Below, piece after piece: positions 19,062 through 29,417 of a stretch of 64,000 nucleotides of DNA. The notes beneath the pieces were generated by a model, which searched no databases, was not told the DNA's origin, and worked only from the letters and a program-made list of their open reading frames with translations. Position numbers and translations under genes: made by a program. Each line of letters opens with the position of its first letter. Position 1 is the first letter of the stretch. Source of the DNA: Streptococcus mitis (GTDB lineage: Bacteria; Bacillota; Bacilli; Lactobacillales; Streptococcaceae); assembly GCF_001281025.1 (NCBI RefSeq), contig NZ_CP012646.1, forward strand, positions 1,455,001 through 1,519,000. Direction: 5' to 3'.

Positions 19062-19069
19062 ACTTCCCT
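19042..19069 (-). terminator. rsmI terminator
   Basis: AGGGAAG / CTTCCCT stem with TTTTTTT on the minus strand, just after the rsmI stop. Confidence 0.85.
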
Positions 19070-19071
19070 GT

Positions 19072-19950
19072 TTAGTCATTTTCTTGATTTTCTTCCCAGT
19101 CGTGGTAAGCAGCGTAGAGCTGGCTTTTATTCCACTGGTAAATCTTAGCGACTTCCTTGATAGCTTGATTTTTCTTCATGCCTTGCTGGATGCGTACTTG
19201 TATTTCTGAAAACAAGTCCTCCTCGTCTTTTTCTTCCACATCCTGACTGGCACCTTCAACGATGAGAAGGCATTCTCCCTTGAGTGGCGTTTCAGTAATG
19301 CTTTCCAGCAATTCAGAAATGGTACCTCTTTGGTATTCTTCATAGATTTTGGTCAATTCCCTAACCAAGACGACCGAGCGATCACCGTAGACTTCTAGCA
19401 TATTTTCTAACGTATCTGCCACACGATGAGGCGATTCATAGAAAATCTGGGTTTCTGGATAGTCTTTTTTCGAGTCAAAAAATTGCTTCTGCTGACCTGA
19501 TTTTCTCGGTAAAAAGCCGTAAAAGATATGTGGCTGTGGCGCTAAACCACTAGCGATCAAGGCAGAAATTCCTGCAGAGGCACCTGGAACTGTGACAACA
19601 GCAATATCTTCCTCAATAGCTGCCTTAACCAAATCATGACCAGGGTCTGAGATGCTTGGCAAACCTGCATCCGATACCTGAGCAATACTTTGCCCTGCTT
19701 TCAGGAAACTAATCAAATCAGGAATCTTTTCCTTGGCATTGTGCTCATGAAAACTGATCTGCTTTGTAGAAATGTCAAAATGCTTGAGCAGAAGTCCTGT
19801 ATTACGCGTGTCCTCAGCAGCAATCCAGGCCACCTCTTTCAAGGTCTGAATAGCTCGAAAGGTCATATCATCTAGATTGCCAATCGGCGTTGCCACTAGG
19901 TACAGCTTGCCGTAGGGAGACTGCCCCTTAAAACTTTTTTGAATTTGCAT
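19072..19950 (-). CDS. rsmI: 16S rRNA C1402 ribose 2'-O-methyltransferase
   Basis: SAM-dependent tetrapyrrole-methylase-fold enzyme that methylates C1402 in the 30S decoding centre. 292 aa with GKLYLVATPIGNLDDMTFRA, the AAEDTRNTG loop and VSDAGLPSISDPG. It lies 2 nt downstream of yabA, the usual firmicute tmk-holB-yabA-rsmI arrangement. Confidence 0.96.
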   Translation of the reverse strand: MQIQKSFKGQSPYGKLYLVATPIGNLDDMTFRAIQTLKEVAWIAAEDTRNTGLLLKHFDISTKQISFHEHNAKEKIPDLISFLKAGQSIAQVSDAGLPSISDPGHDLVKAAIEEDIAVVTVPGASAGISALIASGLAPQPHIFYGFLPRKSGQQKQFFDSKKDYPETQIFYESPHRVADTLENMLEVYGDRSVVLVRELTKIYEEYQRGTISELLESITETPLKGECLLIVEGASQDVEEKDEEDLFSEIQVRIQQGMKKNQAIKEVAKIYQWNKSQLYAAYHDWEENQEND

Positions 19951-19952
19951 GC

Positions 19953-20270
19953 CTACTCCCTGTATAACAACTCATCACAGAACATACATTCCTCGTCCTG
20001 CTCTCGACGTTGTCCATAAAAATCATTACATACGTGAAATCCATCACGGTAAATGCGACGGACACTTTCGCGAACATGTTTAGCCTTGACGGGAGCGTCT
20101 GCTTCCACCTCACCCAAGCGTTCGCGCAACTTACTATTTTCCAAGCGAAGAGCTGTATTTTCTTCTACTAGGCTCTTGAGATTTTTCTTGATGGCTTCCA
20201 CATCGGCCAAGGTTACCAATAACTGTTGGGAAAAATCATCTAGCGCGTCAAATAATTCTTTTTTGTCCAT
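19953..20270 (-). CDS. yabA: YabA replication initiation control protein
   Basis: 105 aa from the ATG at 20270 ([16 protein letters not shown]), preceded by GAAAGGGC; nine upstream codons are open but lack support. N-terminal leucine-rich coiled coil (about 5-60) for tetramer formation and a C-terminal zinc site (HVCNDFYG ... CMFC). YabA bridges DnaA and the DnaN clamp to limit re-initiation. It lies next to holB, a replication-gene cluster. Confidence 0.94.
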
Positions 20271-20309
20271 AAAACAGCCCTTTCCTTTCTTTATCATTCA
20301 TTTTTGAGT

Positions 20310-21200
20310 TTATATTTCTTTCAAGATCAAATATTCCATGGCATTTTGAAAGCTGACATTAGCTTGCCACATTTTTCTAGCTTCTAGCAAATCTTGTAGA
20401 ATCACTCTAACTCTTGCTTGTAGGATATCTTGTCCACATAGAACTTCAAGAATCCGTAAAACCTGATCTTGTTTTTCCTTGTCATCTGCCAAGTTGGCTA
20501 ATTTAGCAACCTGCAGATAACTTTCTTTTTTCTTAGCTACTAACCAAGTCAGCAGGCGTTCACTTTCATCGACCAAAGTCCAAAAACTTGCCTGATTAGC
20601 CAACTTTTCTGCTTCAGCTCGCGATTGACTAAACTGAGCTAGGAGAGTCGCTTTTTTCTTAACCAGTCCCATTTGTTCTAAGAGCAAGATCAGCTTCTCT
20701 TCTTGCTTTTTAAAGTGAAAAATTTGCGTCCGACTTCGGATTGTAGGTAAAATCTTCTCCTCATCGCTGGTCAAGAAGAAAATGTAAACCTCACTCTGGG
20801 GTTCTTCGATGACCTTGAGCAGAGAATTGGCTGCATTGGGATGCATCTTTTCCGCTTGCTCGATAATAAAAACCTGTTGCTGGCTTTCAATCCCTGCTTG
20901 GGAAAACTGACCCACCAATTCTCGAATGCGTTCTGTCTTGATGACCTGATTTACTGGCTTAATCAAAGTGACATCGGGAAATTCTCCCTGCTCAATCAGC
21001 TTACAATTTCGGCATTTCTCACATGGTAAAACACCTACTTTATCTGTACAAAAGAGGCCCTTAGCTAAAAATTGCGCCATTTCCAAGCTTCCAAAGAAAC
21101 CTGAAAAGAGGTAGGCATGATTGAGCTGGTCTTGTTCTAGGATACGGACAAAGCGGTCAAACTGATCTGGCTGCCAAGCCTTTAGTTGATCTTGTTTCAT
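20310..21200 (-). CDS. holB: DNA polymerase III subunit delta-prime
   Basis: Clamp-loader subunit, 296 aa. AAA+-type N-terminal domain with a zinc module (CEKCRNCKL) and [11 protein letters not shown] instead of a functional Walker A, as expected for delta-prime; SRTQIFHF is the SRC-like arginine-finger region. Its start overlaps the tmk stop by 4 nt (ATGA-type coupling). Confidence 0.94.
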   Translation of the reverse strand: MKQDQLKAWQPDQFDRFVRILEQDQLNHAYLFSGFFGSLEMAQFLAKGLFCTDKVGVLPCEKCRNCKLIEQGEFPDVTLIKPVNQVIKTERIRELVGQFSQAGIESQQQVFIIEQAEKMHPNAANSLLKVIEEPQSEVYIFFLTSDEEKILPTIRSRTQIFHFKKQEEKLILLLEQMGLVKKKATLLAQFSQSRAEAEKLANQASFWTLVDESERLLTWLVAKKKESYLQVAKLANLADDKEKQDQVLRILEVLCGQDILQARVRVILQDLLEARKMWQANVSFQNAMEYLILKEI

Positions 21201-21835
21201 TTAGCTAATCCCATTCTATCAAACAAGACAGCCTTGGTAGTTTCCAAAACTTGCTCCAAAGGAAAACTAGCATCAATCTTAACAATACGACTTCCTTCTT
21301 TGTCCAGAAGAGAAAGGTAACCTTGACGAACTTTTTTGTGCAAGTCCAACCCTTCTAAGTCCAAACGATTGACCTCGCGATTGCTATTAGCAGCAATACG
21401 AGCCAGCCCTTCTTCCACCTCGATGTCAAAATAGAGTGTCAAATCGGGTTTGAGGCCATCTGTCGCAAACTGGTTAAGCCAGTCAATGGCTTCAATGTCC
21501 AAGCCACGACCAAATCCCTGATAGGCAAGAGAACTATCGATGAAACGGTCCATAATGACCAACTTACCAGCTTCAAGGGCTGGAAGAACTTTTTCCACCA
21601 AATGCTGTCTGCGACTGGCAATATAAAGAAGTAACTCTGTCTTCGCATCCATCTGAGTATAACTTGGGTCCAAAATCACTTCCCGAATCTTCTCTCCTAT
21701 CAAGACACCTCCTGGTTCACGGGTCGTCAGCACCTCTACCCCTTTTTCCTCTAAAATTGGTAGCAGAGCCTCTAAAACACTGGTCTTTCCTGCTCCCTCT
21801 GGTCCCTCAAGAGAGACTAAAAATCCTTTTGACAT
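21197..21835 (-). CDS. tmk: Thymidylate kinase
   Basis: Makes dTDP from dTMP. 212 aa with P-loop [11 protein letters not shown], the TREPGG motif, [12 protein letters not shown] and a C-terminal lid region rich in Arg. It heads the tmk-holB-yabA-rsmI operon. A TAGAAT -10 with upstream TG lies about 30 bp before the ATG. Confidence 0.97.
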   Translation of the reverse strand: MSKGFLVSLEGPEGAGKTSVLEALLPILEEKGVEVLTTREPGGVLIGEKIREVILDPSYTQMDAKTELLLYIASRRQHLVEKVLPALEAGKLVIMDRFIDSSLAYQGFGRGLDIEAIDWLNQFATDGLKPDLTLYFDIEVEEGLARIAANSNREVNRLDLEGLDLHKKVRQGYLSLLDKEGSRIVKIDASFPLEQVLETTKAVLFDRMGLAK

Positions 21836-21923
21836 GTCTAACTCATTTCTTTTTTACTACTTCTATTCTATCAAAAAAATAGGGGTTTGTGACAATCTTT
21901 TTGTCTTCTCATTTCAACCACCA

Positions 21924-21952
21924 TAAAAGAGGCAGTCAAAGCCACCTCTTAT
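21924..21952 (-). terminator. Probable proBAC terminator
   Basis: Imperfect hairpin AAGAGGTGGC ... GCCTCTTTT on the minus strand at the end of proC; a short bulge is needed. Confidence 0.55.
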
Positions 21953-22746
21953 TTACCTAATTCTTGTGTTCGTTTGTAGGCTTTATGAACTGCATCCATG
22001 ACCGTTCCTCGAAAAGCATGCGCTTCTAGGCTTGCTACACCAGCTATAGTCGAACCGCCCGGGCTACAAACTTGGTCTTTCAAGACCCCAGGATGCTCTT
22101 GGCCTTCTAGAACCAATTGTCCAGCACCTACCACAGTTTGAGCCGCCATTTTCAATGCCGTTTCTCGTGGCAATCCCGTCTGAACCCCTGCATCTGCCAA
22201 GGCTTCGATAAAGAGATAGACAAAGGCCGGTCCACAGCCTGCAAGACCTGTCGCTGCGTCTATTAAACCTTCTCCTAGTTCAACCAAGAGACCAGCCTTG
22301 GCTAAAAGCTGACAAAAGAGTTCACTGTCCTCAGCCCTGCAATTAGAAGACAAGGCATAACTAATCACTCCTTGACCAATAGAAGCAGGGGTATTTGGCA
22401 TCATACGAATAATTCGGTGTTGACTTGGGATAAGACTTGCTAGTTTTTCTAAAGTCAATCCAGCTGCCATCGAAATCAAAAGAAGACTTGCTCGTTTTTC
22501 AAGTATGGTCTGGTATTGAGAAAGCAGTTCAGAAAACTGAGCTGGCTTAACACCTAGAAAAATCACATCTGCTTCTGCGAATATTTCTTCATTACTAGAA
22601 GCCTGACCGCCAAAGTCTGCAATGAAAGCATCTACCTTGCCTTGACTACGATTGGCAAGGAGAAGGTCATCACCCGTCTTTGCCTGCAAAACAGCCTTAG
22701 CCAGACTAGCCCCCATATTCCCCAAACCGATAAATCCAATCTTCAT
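21949..22746 (-). CDS. proC: Pyrroline-5-carboxylate reductase
   Basis: Last step of proline synthesis (P5C to proline, NADPH). 265 aa with N-terminal Rossmann motif IGFIGLGNMGASL, MPNTPASIGQG and the family signature near CSPGGSTIAGVASLE. It is 3 nt downstream of proA, giving a complete proB-proA-proC operon. Confidence 0.97.
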   Translation of the reverse strand: MKIGFIGLGNMGASLAKAVLQAKTGDDLLLANRSQGKVDAFIADFGGQASSNEEIFAEADVIFLGVKPAQFSELLSQYQTILEKRASLLLISMAAGLTLEKLASLIPSQHRIIRMMPNTPASIGQGVISYALSSNCRAEDSELFCQLLAKAGLLVELGEGLIDAATGLAGCGPAFVYLFIEALADAGVQTGLPRETALKMAAQTVVGAGQLVLEGQEHPGVLKDQVCSPGGSTIAGVASLEAHAFRGTVMDAVHKAYKRTQELGK

Positions 22747-22749
22747 CTC

Positions 22750-24012
22750 TTACTCCCTTATCTGCCCATCACCAGCAACCACATACTTGTAGCTGGTCAA
22801 CTCTTTCAAGCCCATTGGACCACGCGCGTGCAATTTCTGAGTAGAAATTCCCATTTCACAACCCAGACCAAATTGGCCACCATCTGTGAAACGAGTTGAG
22901 GCATTGACATAAACCGCTGCAGAGTCCACTTGATCTGTAAAGTAAGCTGCTGCTTCAGCATTTTCCGTCACAATGGCATCCGAATGATGGGTACTGTGAG
23001 CCTCAATATGGGCAACCGCTTCTTCTAAACTGCTCACAACCTTAACAGCTAGGACATAATCTAAAAACTCGGTGTCAAAGTCTTGAGCTTCAGCTACTTG
23101 ACCTGAAACAAACTGACTTGCTTTACTATCCAAGCGGAATTGAATTGGTTCCAGACCAGCTTCTTTTCGATTCGCAACCAGCACTTGCTCCAAGCGAGGA
23201 AGGAAACTTGCTACCTTGTCTTCATGAACCAGCAGAACCTCCATGGCATTACAAACAGAAGGACGACTGGTTTTAGCATTGTTGATGATAGACAGAGCTT
23301 TGTCTTCATCTGCATCCTTATCCACATAGACATGGACAATCCCAGTTCCTGTCTCGATAACAGGTACGATAGCATTTTCAACCACGGCATTAATCAAGCC
23401 AGCCCCTCCACGAGGAATGAGAAGGTCTAGATAGCCCTTGGCCTTCATCATAGCATAGCTGCTTTCACGGCTGGTATCTTCCACCAGTTGAATCACATCT
23501 GGGTGAATAGTGGTCGTCTCCAAGCCCTTCTTGATGGCTGTGACAATAGCATGGGCTGTTTGATAGGCATCCTTCCCACTACGAAGAACAACCGCATTCC
23601 CACTCTTGAGAGCCAAAGCAGCCGCGTCAGACGTCACATTTGGACGGCTTTCATAGATAATACCAATAACCCCCATAGCCACACGTTTCTTTGTGATAAC
23701 CAAACCATTTTCAAGCTGATTGGTTTCTAAGACTTCACCGATTGGATCTGGTAAAGCAACCACTTCACGAATCCCAGTTGCCATCGCTTCTATACGACTT
23801 GCATCCAAATAAAGACGATCCAGCATCACATCTGAGATTTTACCCTTAGCAGCTTCCATATCAAGGGCATTGGCTGCTAAAATTTCCTCTGTAGCAGCCA
23901 CTAAGTGATCAACCATGGCTAGCAAGGCTTGGTTTTTCACCTCTTCACTAGCTGTGTTGATTGATTTTTTAACAGCCTGTACCTGTTCAAATTGTTCTTG
24001 TGTACTTACCAT
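22750..24012 (-). CDS. proA: Gamma-glutamyl phosphate reductase
   Basis: Reduces glutamyl-5-phosphate to the semialdehyde in proline synthesis. 420 aa aldehyde-dehydrogenase-fold protein; catalytic Cys in [12 protein letters not shown], nucleotide region [11 protein letters not shown] and the [12 protein letters not shown]-terminal block. It lies 9 nt after proB. Confidence 0.97.
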   Translation of the reverse strand: MVSTQEQFEQVQAVKKSINTASEEVKNQALLAMVDHLVAATEEILAANALDMEAAKGKISDVMLDRLYLDASRIEAMATGIREVVALPDPIGEVLETNQLENGLVITKKRVAMGVIGIIYESRPNVTSDAAALALKSGNAVVLRSGKDAYQTAHAIVTAIKKGLETTTIHPDVIQLVEDTSRESSYAMMKAKGYLDLLIPRGGAGLINAVVENAIVPVIETGTGIVHVYVDKDADEDKALSIINNAKTSRPSVCNAMEVLLVHEDKVASFLPRLEQVLVANRKEAGLEPIQFRLDSKASQFVSGQVAEAQDFDTEFLDYVLAVKVVSSLEEAVAHIEAHSTHHSDAIVTENAEAAAYFTDQVDSAAVYVNASTRFTDGGQFGLGCEMGISTQKLHARGPMGLKELTSYKYVVAGDGQIRE

Positions 24013-24021
24013 AGTTTACCT

Positions 24022-25131
24022 CTAAAATTCTGTAAAGAGTAGTTGGATTTCAGGAGTAATGGAAATCCAGTCATCACGGTGAATCAAGATACCCTTGGCT
24101 TTTTGAGAACGCAACATATCCTCCAAAGCAGATGCTCCAAATTGCACGCGTCCTTTTCCAAGTGATTTTCCACTTTCCTTGTCAAATACTGTCACGATAT
24201 CACCGTAAGAAAAGGCTCCTTCTGCGTCAACAATACCAGATAAAAGAAGACTCTTTCCATGTTGGGAGAGAGCTTCTGCAGCCCCTCTATCGACCCAAAT
24301 AGAACCTTGACTCTGAGCATAAAAGGCCAGCCATTGTTTCTGGGTACGAAGTCCCTTCTCTTGAGCAACAAAGTAGGAACCATCCTTGGTCTCCTCAGCT
24401 GCCTCAATCATGGCATCTGACTTCAAGGATGAGCAGATATAAACAGGAACTCCTGATTCTGTCGCGATAGTTGCAGCTTTGATTTTGGTTAACATGCCCC
24501 CAGTTCCGTTTGAAGAACCTGCTCCACCGGCCATATCAATAATCTCACGATTGATGGTCTCAATTCTCTCCAAGCGTTTGGCTGTTGGATCTGAATTAGG
24601 ATTTCCTGTATAGAGACCGTCTACATCTGTCAAGAGGACCAAAAGGTCTGCTTGGACCATGGCCGCTACCTGGGCACTTAGAGTGTCATTGTCCCCGACC
24701 TTGAGCTCATCAATGACGACACTGTCATTCTCGTTTATGATAGGAATCGCTCCACGGCTAAGTAGAACCGACAAAGCCTGATGGGCATTTTTATAACGGC
24801 GCTTATCCACAAAGTCATCCTGGGTCAGCAAAATTTGTGCAGAAACGATTTGGCGCAAGAGAAGATTGGTCGTGTATTCTTCCAACAAAAGCCCTTGCCC
24901 TACCGCTGCTGAAGCCTGTTTATCAGCAATCTTAGTCGGACGCTTTTTAAATCCTAAGGCTCCAAAACCGGCAGCAATGGCTCCCGACGACACCAAAATC
25001 AACTCATGACCCGCCTCGTGCAACATAGCCAACTGCTGGGTAATAGCCTTTACCTTACTACGTGATAAACTTCCATCCTCATTTGTCAGAGAAGAAGTCC
25101 CCACCTTAAAGACGATCCGTTTGTATTTCAT
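24022..25131 (-). CDS. proB: Glutamate 5-kinase
   Basis: First and feedback-regulated step of proline synthesis. 369 aa from the ATG at 25131 ([15 protein letters not shown]), with GGAGTGAG upstream; seven earlier codons are open but fall outside the family N-terminus. Amino-acid-kinase domain ([24 protein letters not shown]) followed by a C-terminal PUA domain (about 275-369). Confidence 0.96.
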   Translation of the reverse strand: MKYKRIVFKVGTSSLTNEDGSLSRSKVKAITQQLAMLHEAGHELILVSSGAIAAGFGALGFKKRPTKIADKQASAAVGQGLLLEEYTTNLLLRQIVSAQILLTQDDFVDKRRYKNAHQALSVLLSRGAIPIINENDSVVIDELKVGDNDTLSAQVAAMVQADLLVLLTDVDGLYTGNPNSDPTAKRLERIETINREIIDMAGGAGSSNGTGGMLTKIKAATIATESGVPVYICSSLKSDAMIEAAEETKDGSYFVAQEKGLRTQKQWLAFYAQSQGSIWVDRGAAEALSQHGKSLLLSGIVDAEGAFSYGDIVTVFDKESGKSLGKGRVQFGASALEDMLRSQKAKGILIHRDDWISITPEIQLLFTEF

Positions 25132-25160
25132 AGTCTCACTCCGATTCTTCATATTTATCC

Positions 25161-25166
25161 ATTATA
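25161..25166 (-). promoter_or_regulatory. -10 box of the proBAC promoter
   Basis: Perfect TATAAT with an upstream TG (TGTTATAAT), 30 bp before the proB ATG. The -35 region is weak, as is usual for extended -10 promoters. Confidence 0.6.
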
Positions 25167-25199
25167 ACATGAATAGCATAAAATAGAAAAGAGTTGATA

Positions 25200-25231
25200 G
25201 GAAAAAGAAGGCCCTAAAACCTTCTTTTTTA
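25200..25231 (-). terminator. cbpE operon terminator
   Basis: AAGAAGG / CCTTCTT stem with a T-run on the minus strand, directly after cbpE. Confidence 0.85.
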
Positions 25232-27115
25232 CTACTGTTCTGATTCCGATTTATTTGTACTCGTCTCAGAGCTTTGTGAAGTTGAAGAAGTCAAATCTTG
25301 ACTAGTTGAAGCGCTTGTAACACCTTCATTCTGTCTAATTTCTTTACTTTCAAGATCTTTTTTCACTACTTCTTTGGATTCTTTTATTTCTGAATGACTT
25401 GTGACTTTAGTTGTAACAGATTTCTCGACCGGAACATCCACTAACCAGGCACCACTTGAATCAACAGTATAGCCTTCTGGTGTCTTACCGTTCACAAGCA
25501 ATTGACCATTTTCTTTCAAGAAGTACCATTTATCCTTGTTTTTAATCCAACCAACAGCTCGTGAACCATCTTCCTTGTAGAAATACCAAGCATTTGCCTT
25601 TTTAAGCCAACCTTGCTTCATAGCTCCTGAATCTTCTAGATAGTAATGATGACCAGCAACTTCTATCTCGCCTGTCTTCATGATACCAGTAGAATCCATA
25701 TAGTACCAGGTTTCTTTATCTTTTACCCAACCCGTTTTCATTTCTCCTGATTGAGCAAAGTAATACCATTGCCCCTTATATTGAAGCCAACCTGTCTTCA
25801 TAGAGCCATCGTTTGATAAATAATAGTTCTGACTTCCAGTATTTACCCAACCAATTTCCATCTGATTTTCTTTGTTGAAATAATACCAGATTCCATCAAT
25901 TTTCTTCCAATTTTTAGCAGAAGCACCAGAGTCTGTCAAATAGAACCAATGATTGTTCCATTTTTTCCATTGATTCTGTAACAAGATACCCGTTTGGTTA
26001 AAGTAATACCATTCACCTTCGATTTCATTCCAACCTACTGCATACTCTCCTGTAGAATCAGGTGCTTGATACCACCAATTCCCATATGCACTCTTATGCC
26101 AACCATCTTGAAAACTTGGAATCGGCTTGTAGGAAGTTGAAATGTTTACTAAACCATCTTGTCGAATATCAAAAACTGTTGCATCATAGTCTTTGCTGGC
26201 TGCGTTGATTCTCTCAATTCCTCGTTCTTTGAGCCAATTAACATACTCACTATCAACACCATTTTTCCAAGGTAAACTATCCGAGGTTTGAACAATCAAA
26301 CTCGGACTCAAATGTTTAATGAAATCCTTGGTGTTTGATTTATTGGTATCACGGTGATGGTTAAACTTCATCAAATCAACTTTTCCAATGAGAGGACCAT
26401 ACTTGTCTTCTGCTCCATGAACATTATCTAAGTCGCCCCCAAGGTAAATTTTCTTACCATTGACTTTCACCACGCTAATCAAGGAATTGGAATTGTCATC
26501 CCAAATTTTCTTTAATTCACCTGATGAATCAGTTTCATTTTCATAGTTATAGAGTTGAATATCCATGTCTCCAAACTGAAAATGAGCATCCCCTTGTGTG
26601 ATATTTTGAATAACTGAAACACCTTTTTCAGCGGCAGTCTGTAAAACCTTATCATAGCCATACAGATTATCCCATAGACGTTCAGAATTAGTAATACGAT
26701 TATCACTATATTTTTTAAGATAGACTCGGTCAACTGGGTAGGTAGAAAGTAATTCATCAACATTTCCAATATGATCACTGTGGGTATGGGTCACTAAAAT
26801 AAAATCAAGTTTTTGGACACCCAATTCCTTCAAACGACGAAAGACACGGTCTGTCAGAACATGCTTATAAGACGTTTCAATTCCTTCTCTCCATGGATAA
26901 CGAGAATCACTTCCATCTGGGAAATCATAATCTTCTCCTGTATCCACCATGGCAAAATGTCCATTGCTTTCAAGAATAATCGCATCACTGCCACCTTCTT
27001 GAACATTTATAAAGTGGATTTTATTTCCTGAACTTTCTTGAGCTTGAACATTTCCATACCATGACAAACCTAAAAAAGCGCCTGCAAGTGCTAAACTAGT
27101 TAATTTCTTTTTCAT
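25232..27115 (-). CDS. cbpE: Choline-binding phosphorylcholine esterase Pce/CbpE
   Basis: Surface enzyme that removes phosphorylcholine from teichoic acid and host lipids, remodelling the cell-wall choline pattern. 627 aa: signal peptide (about 1-25, VQA/QE), metallo-beta-lactamase-fold esterase (about 30-330) with the binuclear-zinc motif THTHSDH (His110, His112, Asp114, His115), Asp228 in GGDLD and His254 in FNHHRD, then about ten choline-binding repeats (about 335-555) and a Ser/Thr/Glu-rich tail. These ligands match His85, His87, Asp89, His90, Asp203 and His229 of mature pneumococcal Pce. It lies 2 nt after rluD, at the end of a LysR-lspA-rluD-cbpE operon. Confidence 0.96.
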   Translation of the reverse strand: MKKKLTSLALAGAFLGLSWYGNVQAQESSGNKIHFINVQEGGSDAIILESNGHFAMVDTGEDYDFPDGSDSRYPWREGIETSYKHVLTDRVFRRLKELGVQKLDFILVTHTHSDHIGNVDELLSTYPVDRVYLKKYSDNRITNSERLWDNLYGYDKVLQTAAEKGVSVIQNITQGDAHFQFGDMDIQLYNYENETDSSGELKKIWDDNSNSLISVVKVNGKKIYLGGDLDNVHGAEDKYGPLIGKVDLMKFNHHRDTNKSNTKDFIKHLSPSLIVQTSDSLPWKNGVDSEYVNWLKERGIERINAASKDYDATVFDIRQDGLVNISTSYKPIPSFQDGWHKSAYGNWWYQAPDSTGEYAVGWNEIEGEWYYFNQTGILLQNQWKKWNNHWFYLTDSGASAKNWKKIDGIWYYFNKENQMEIGWVNTGSQNYYLSNDGSMKTGWLQYKGQWYYFAQSGEMKTGWVKDKETWYYMDSTGIMKTGEIEVAGHHYYLEDSGAMKQGWLKKANAWYFYKEDGSRAVGWIKNKDKWYFLKENGQLLVNGKTPEGYTVDSSGAWLVDVPVEKSVTTKVTSHSEIKESKEVVKKDLESKEIRQNEGVTSASTSQDLTSSTSQSSETSTNKSESEQ

Positions 27116-27117
27116 TC

Positions 27118-28005
27118 TTACTTTCTCAATCTCTCCAATGTTTTCTTAAAAATCTCTGGGATATCTGCTGTAAATTCCAAAATCTCACCTGTTCTCGGAT
27201 GGGTAAAGCCTAGAGTCTTGGCATGGAGAAATTGTCCATGTCCTTTCAAAGTCTTGCGAGGACCATAGACCTCATCCCCAGCGACTGGATGGCCGATATA
27301 AGCCATGTGAACACGGATTTGATGGGTGCGGCCTGTTTCCAGCTGCAGCTCCACTAAGCTATAATCACCAAAGCGTTCTAAGACGTGGAAACGGGTCACT
27401 GCAGGCTTGCCTTTAGCAGTCACAGCCTGTTTCTTACGGTCTTTTTCACTCCGGCCAATCGGCGCTTCGATGACACCACGATCATTAGGCAGATTTCCAT
27501 GAACAATCGCCCAATATTTGCGGAGAGACTTTTTATCCTTGAGTTCTTGGGCAAGTGCTAGATGCGCCTCATCGTTTTTAGCAATCATGAGAAGGCCTGA
27601 CGTATCCTTATCAATACGGTGAACAATGCCTGGACGCAGAACCCCATTGATACCCGACAAGTCCTTAATATGATACATAAGGGCATTTACCAGAGTTCCA
27701 CTAATATGACCAGCACTCGGATGCACAACCATCCCCTGAGGTTTGTTAACGACAGCCACATCCTCATCTTGGTAGATGATTTCTAGTGGAAGATTCTCAG
27801 CCACATACTCTAAGACCTCTGGTTCTGGCACATGGTAAGTGACGATATCGCCCTCTTGGACAGTGTATTTAGCTTTCTTGACTTGGCCATTGACCAAGAC
27901 CTGGCCTGATTTGATTTGTTCATTCGCGAGACTGCGTGATAATTCTGTCAAATCCGACAAAGCCTTATCTAAACGCAGGCCACCAGTTTCAATTTTAATT
28001 TCCAT
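27118..28005 (-). CDS. rluD: RluD-family 23S rRNA pseudouridine synthase
   Basis: 295 aa. N-terminal S4 RNA-binding domain (LRLDKALSDLTELSRS) and RsuA/RluA catalytic domain with the catalytic Asp in HRIDKDTSGLL and the GRTHQIRVHM motif. It modifies uridines in 23S rRNA; the exact target is not readable from sequence. It overlaps the lspA end by 11 nt. Confidence 0.93.
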   Translation of the reverse strand: MEIKIETGGLRLDKALSDLTELSRSLANEQIKSGQVLVNGQVKKAKYTVQEGDIVTYHVPEPEVLEYVAENLPLEIIYQDEDVAVVNKPQGMVVHPSAGHISGTLVNALMYHIKDLSGINGVLRPGIVHRIDKDTSGLLMIAKNDEAHLALAQELKDKKSLRKYWAIVHGNLPNDRGVIEAPIGRSEKDRKKQAVTAKGKPAVTRFHVLERFGDYSLVELQLETGRTHQIRVHMAYIGHPVAGDEVYGPRKTLKGHGQFLHAKTLGFTHPRTGEILEFTADIPEIFKKTLERLRK

Positions 28006-28456
28006 TTATTTCCTCTTTTAGCATTGCAATCAATAAAATAATCACTCCAACCGTCAGATAGCTATCTGCCACATTGAAAATTGCAAAGTTGATAAAGTCA
28101 AGGTGAAACATATCCACAACAAAGCCCTGACTGATCCTGTCAATAAAGTTCCCAAGACCACCTGCGATAATCAAGGTCAAACCCAAGACCATCCAGAGTG
28201 AGTCCTCCATGTGCTTATGTAGATACCAAATGGCACCTACCATAACGACAAGTGTAATGATAGCAAATAACCACTGCTGGTCTTGTAGCATTGAAAAGGC
28301 TGCCCCTCGATTTTGCAGGTAGGTCAAGCTAACGAAATTGGGAATCCAGGAGCGCACTTCACCCAGTGGAATCTGCTGGACGATATAGGATTTGACCAAC
28401 TGATCCAGCCCAATCAAAAGCAGTACAATGACTGCCACTATTCCTCTTTTTTTCAT
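27995..28456 (-). CDS. lspA: Lipoprotein signal peptidase (signal peptidase II)
   Basis: Membrane aspartyl protease that removes signal peptides from prolipoproteins. 153 aa, four membrane segments, catalytic Asp residues in GNFIDRI and FNVADSYLTVG. It overlaps the LysR gene by 4 nt (ATGA) and rluD by 11 nt. Lipoprotein substrates in this window are the genes at 29604-30014 and 49389-51356. Confidence 0.97.
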   Translation of the reverse strand: MKKRGIVAVIVLLLIGLDQLVKSYIVQQIPLGEVRSWIPNFVSLTYLQNRGAAFSMLQDQQWLFAIITLVVMVGAIWYLHKHMEDSLWMVLGLTLIIAGGLGNFIDRISQGFVVDMFHLDFINFAIFNVADSYLTVGVIILLIAMLKEEINGN

Positions 28457-29361
28457 GATTTCCTCTTCTGATCAAAATATTCTTGCATGACTTCTACGAA
28501 AAGAGTTCCAGCCTGACTAAGCTCCACTTCTTCACGTTTAACATAGACCATGTGATTATCCAGGTCGTCCTTGAGACGAATAACTGTAATACCATTAACA
28601 CTGTCACTATCTAAAAATCCAGAACCTGTCGCATAGGCGTCCGTCCGCTCCAAAATACCATTCAAGGTAGCACGGTCTGTCACATTAAACATCTGTGAAC
28701 TAGCACTGGTATCGACAAAGTTCTCTGAATAATAAAGGTACTCATCTTTCTCTTGAGTGAAACGAACCGTTGGTAGATCTGCTAAATCCTCCATGACCAA
28801 TTCCTCTTTCTGAGCCAAAGGATGCCCCTCACGAAGATAAATATGGGTATGAAAGGGAATCAATTCAATGACCTCCAGACCTAGCTTTTCAACCCGTTGC
28901 ATGATCCCTTTTTTATTTTGATTGTTAAGGTAGATAATCCCAATCTCACTATGCCCTTGAGCAACTTCATCTAATATTTGAACAGTAGTTGATTCAAAAA
29001 TACGGAAGTTTTTATAGTCAGGATAGCGCTCTGAAAAGGCCGTAATGGTTGGTGGCAAGAAGTCATAGTGCTGACTAGCAATTGAAAATTCATCTTTTTC
29101 TTCCTCAGGATTGGCATACTGATTTTGAAAAATATCAAATCCTTTAACCAATTCTTGCGCTTTTTCATAGAATTCCATACCACGACGAGTCAAGAAAGTC
29201 CCTGAGCTGGTCCGACGGAAAATCTTAAAGCCCAACTCTTTTTCCAAATCACGAACAGAAATAGACAGACTTGGCTGGCTGACATACATCTTTTCAGCAG
29301 CTTCACGGAAAGTACCGCTATTCGCGATGGCAACAACATAGCGTAATTGTTGAATATTCAT
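28453..29361 (-). CDS. LysR-family regulator (CpsY/MtaR-like)
   Basis: 302 aa with an N-terminal winged HTH (MNIQQLRYVVAIANSG, AAEKMYVSQPSLSISVRDLE) and a C-terminal co-inducer-binding domain. In streptococci the LysR gene immediately upstream of lspA is CpsY/MtaR, linked to methionine uptake and survival against phagocytes. The identity here follows from position and family. First gene of the operon, with a promoter 29 bp upstream. Confidence 0.88.
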   Translation of the reverse strand: MNIQQLRYVVAIANSGTFREAAEKMYVSQPSLSISVRDLEKELGFKIFRRTSSGTFLTRRGMEFYEKAQELVKGFDIFQNQYANPEEEKDEFSIASQHYDFLPPTITAFSERYPDYKNFRIFESTTVQILDEVAQGHSEIGIIYLNNQNKKGIMQRVEKLGLEVIELIPFHTHIYLREGHPLAQKEELVMEDLADLPTVRFTQEKDEYLYYSENFVDTSASSQMFNVTDRATLNGILERTDAYATGSGFLDSDSVNGITVIRLKDDLDNHMVYVKREEVELSQAGTLFVEVMQEYFDQKRKS

Positions 29362-29389
29362 CTTCTACCCCCAACTTCTTTATCTTTTC

Positions 29390-29417
29390 ATTATACCATA
29401 TTTTAGAAGTTTTCCAA
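29390..29417 (-). promoter_or_regulatory. Promoter of the LysR-lspA-rluD-cbpE operon
   Basis: -35 TTGGAA (29412-29417), 16-bp spacer, -10 TATAAT (29390-29395) on the minus strand. Confidence 0.72.
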
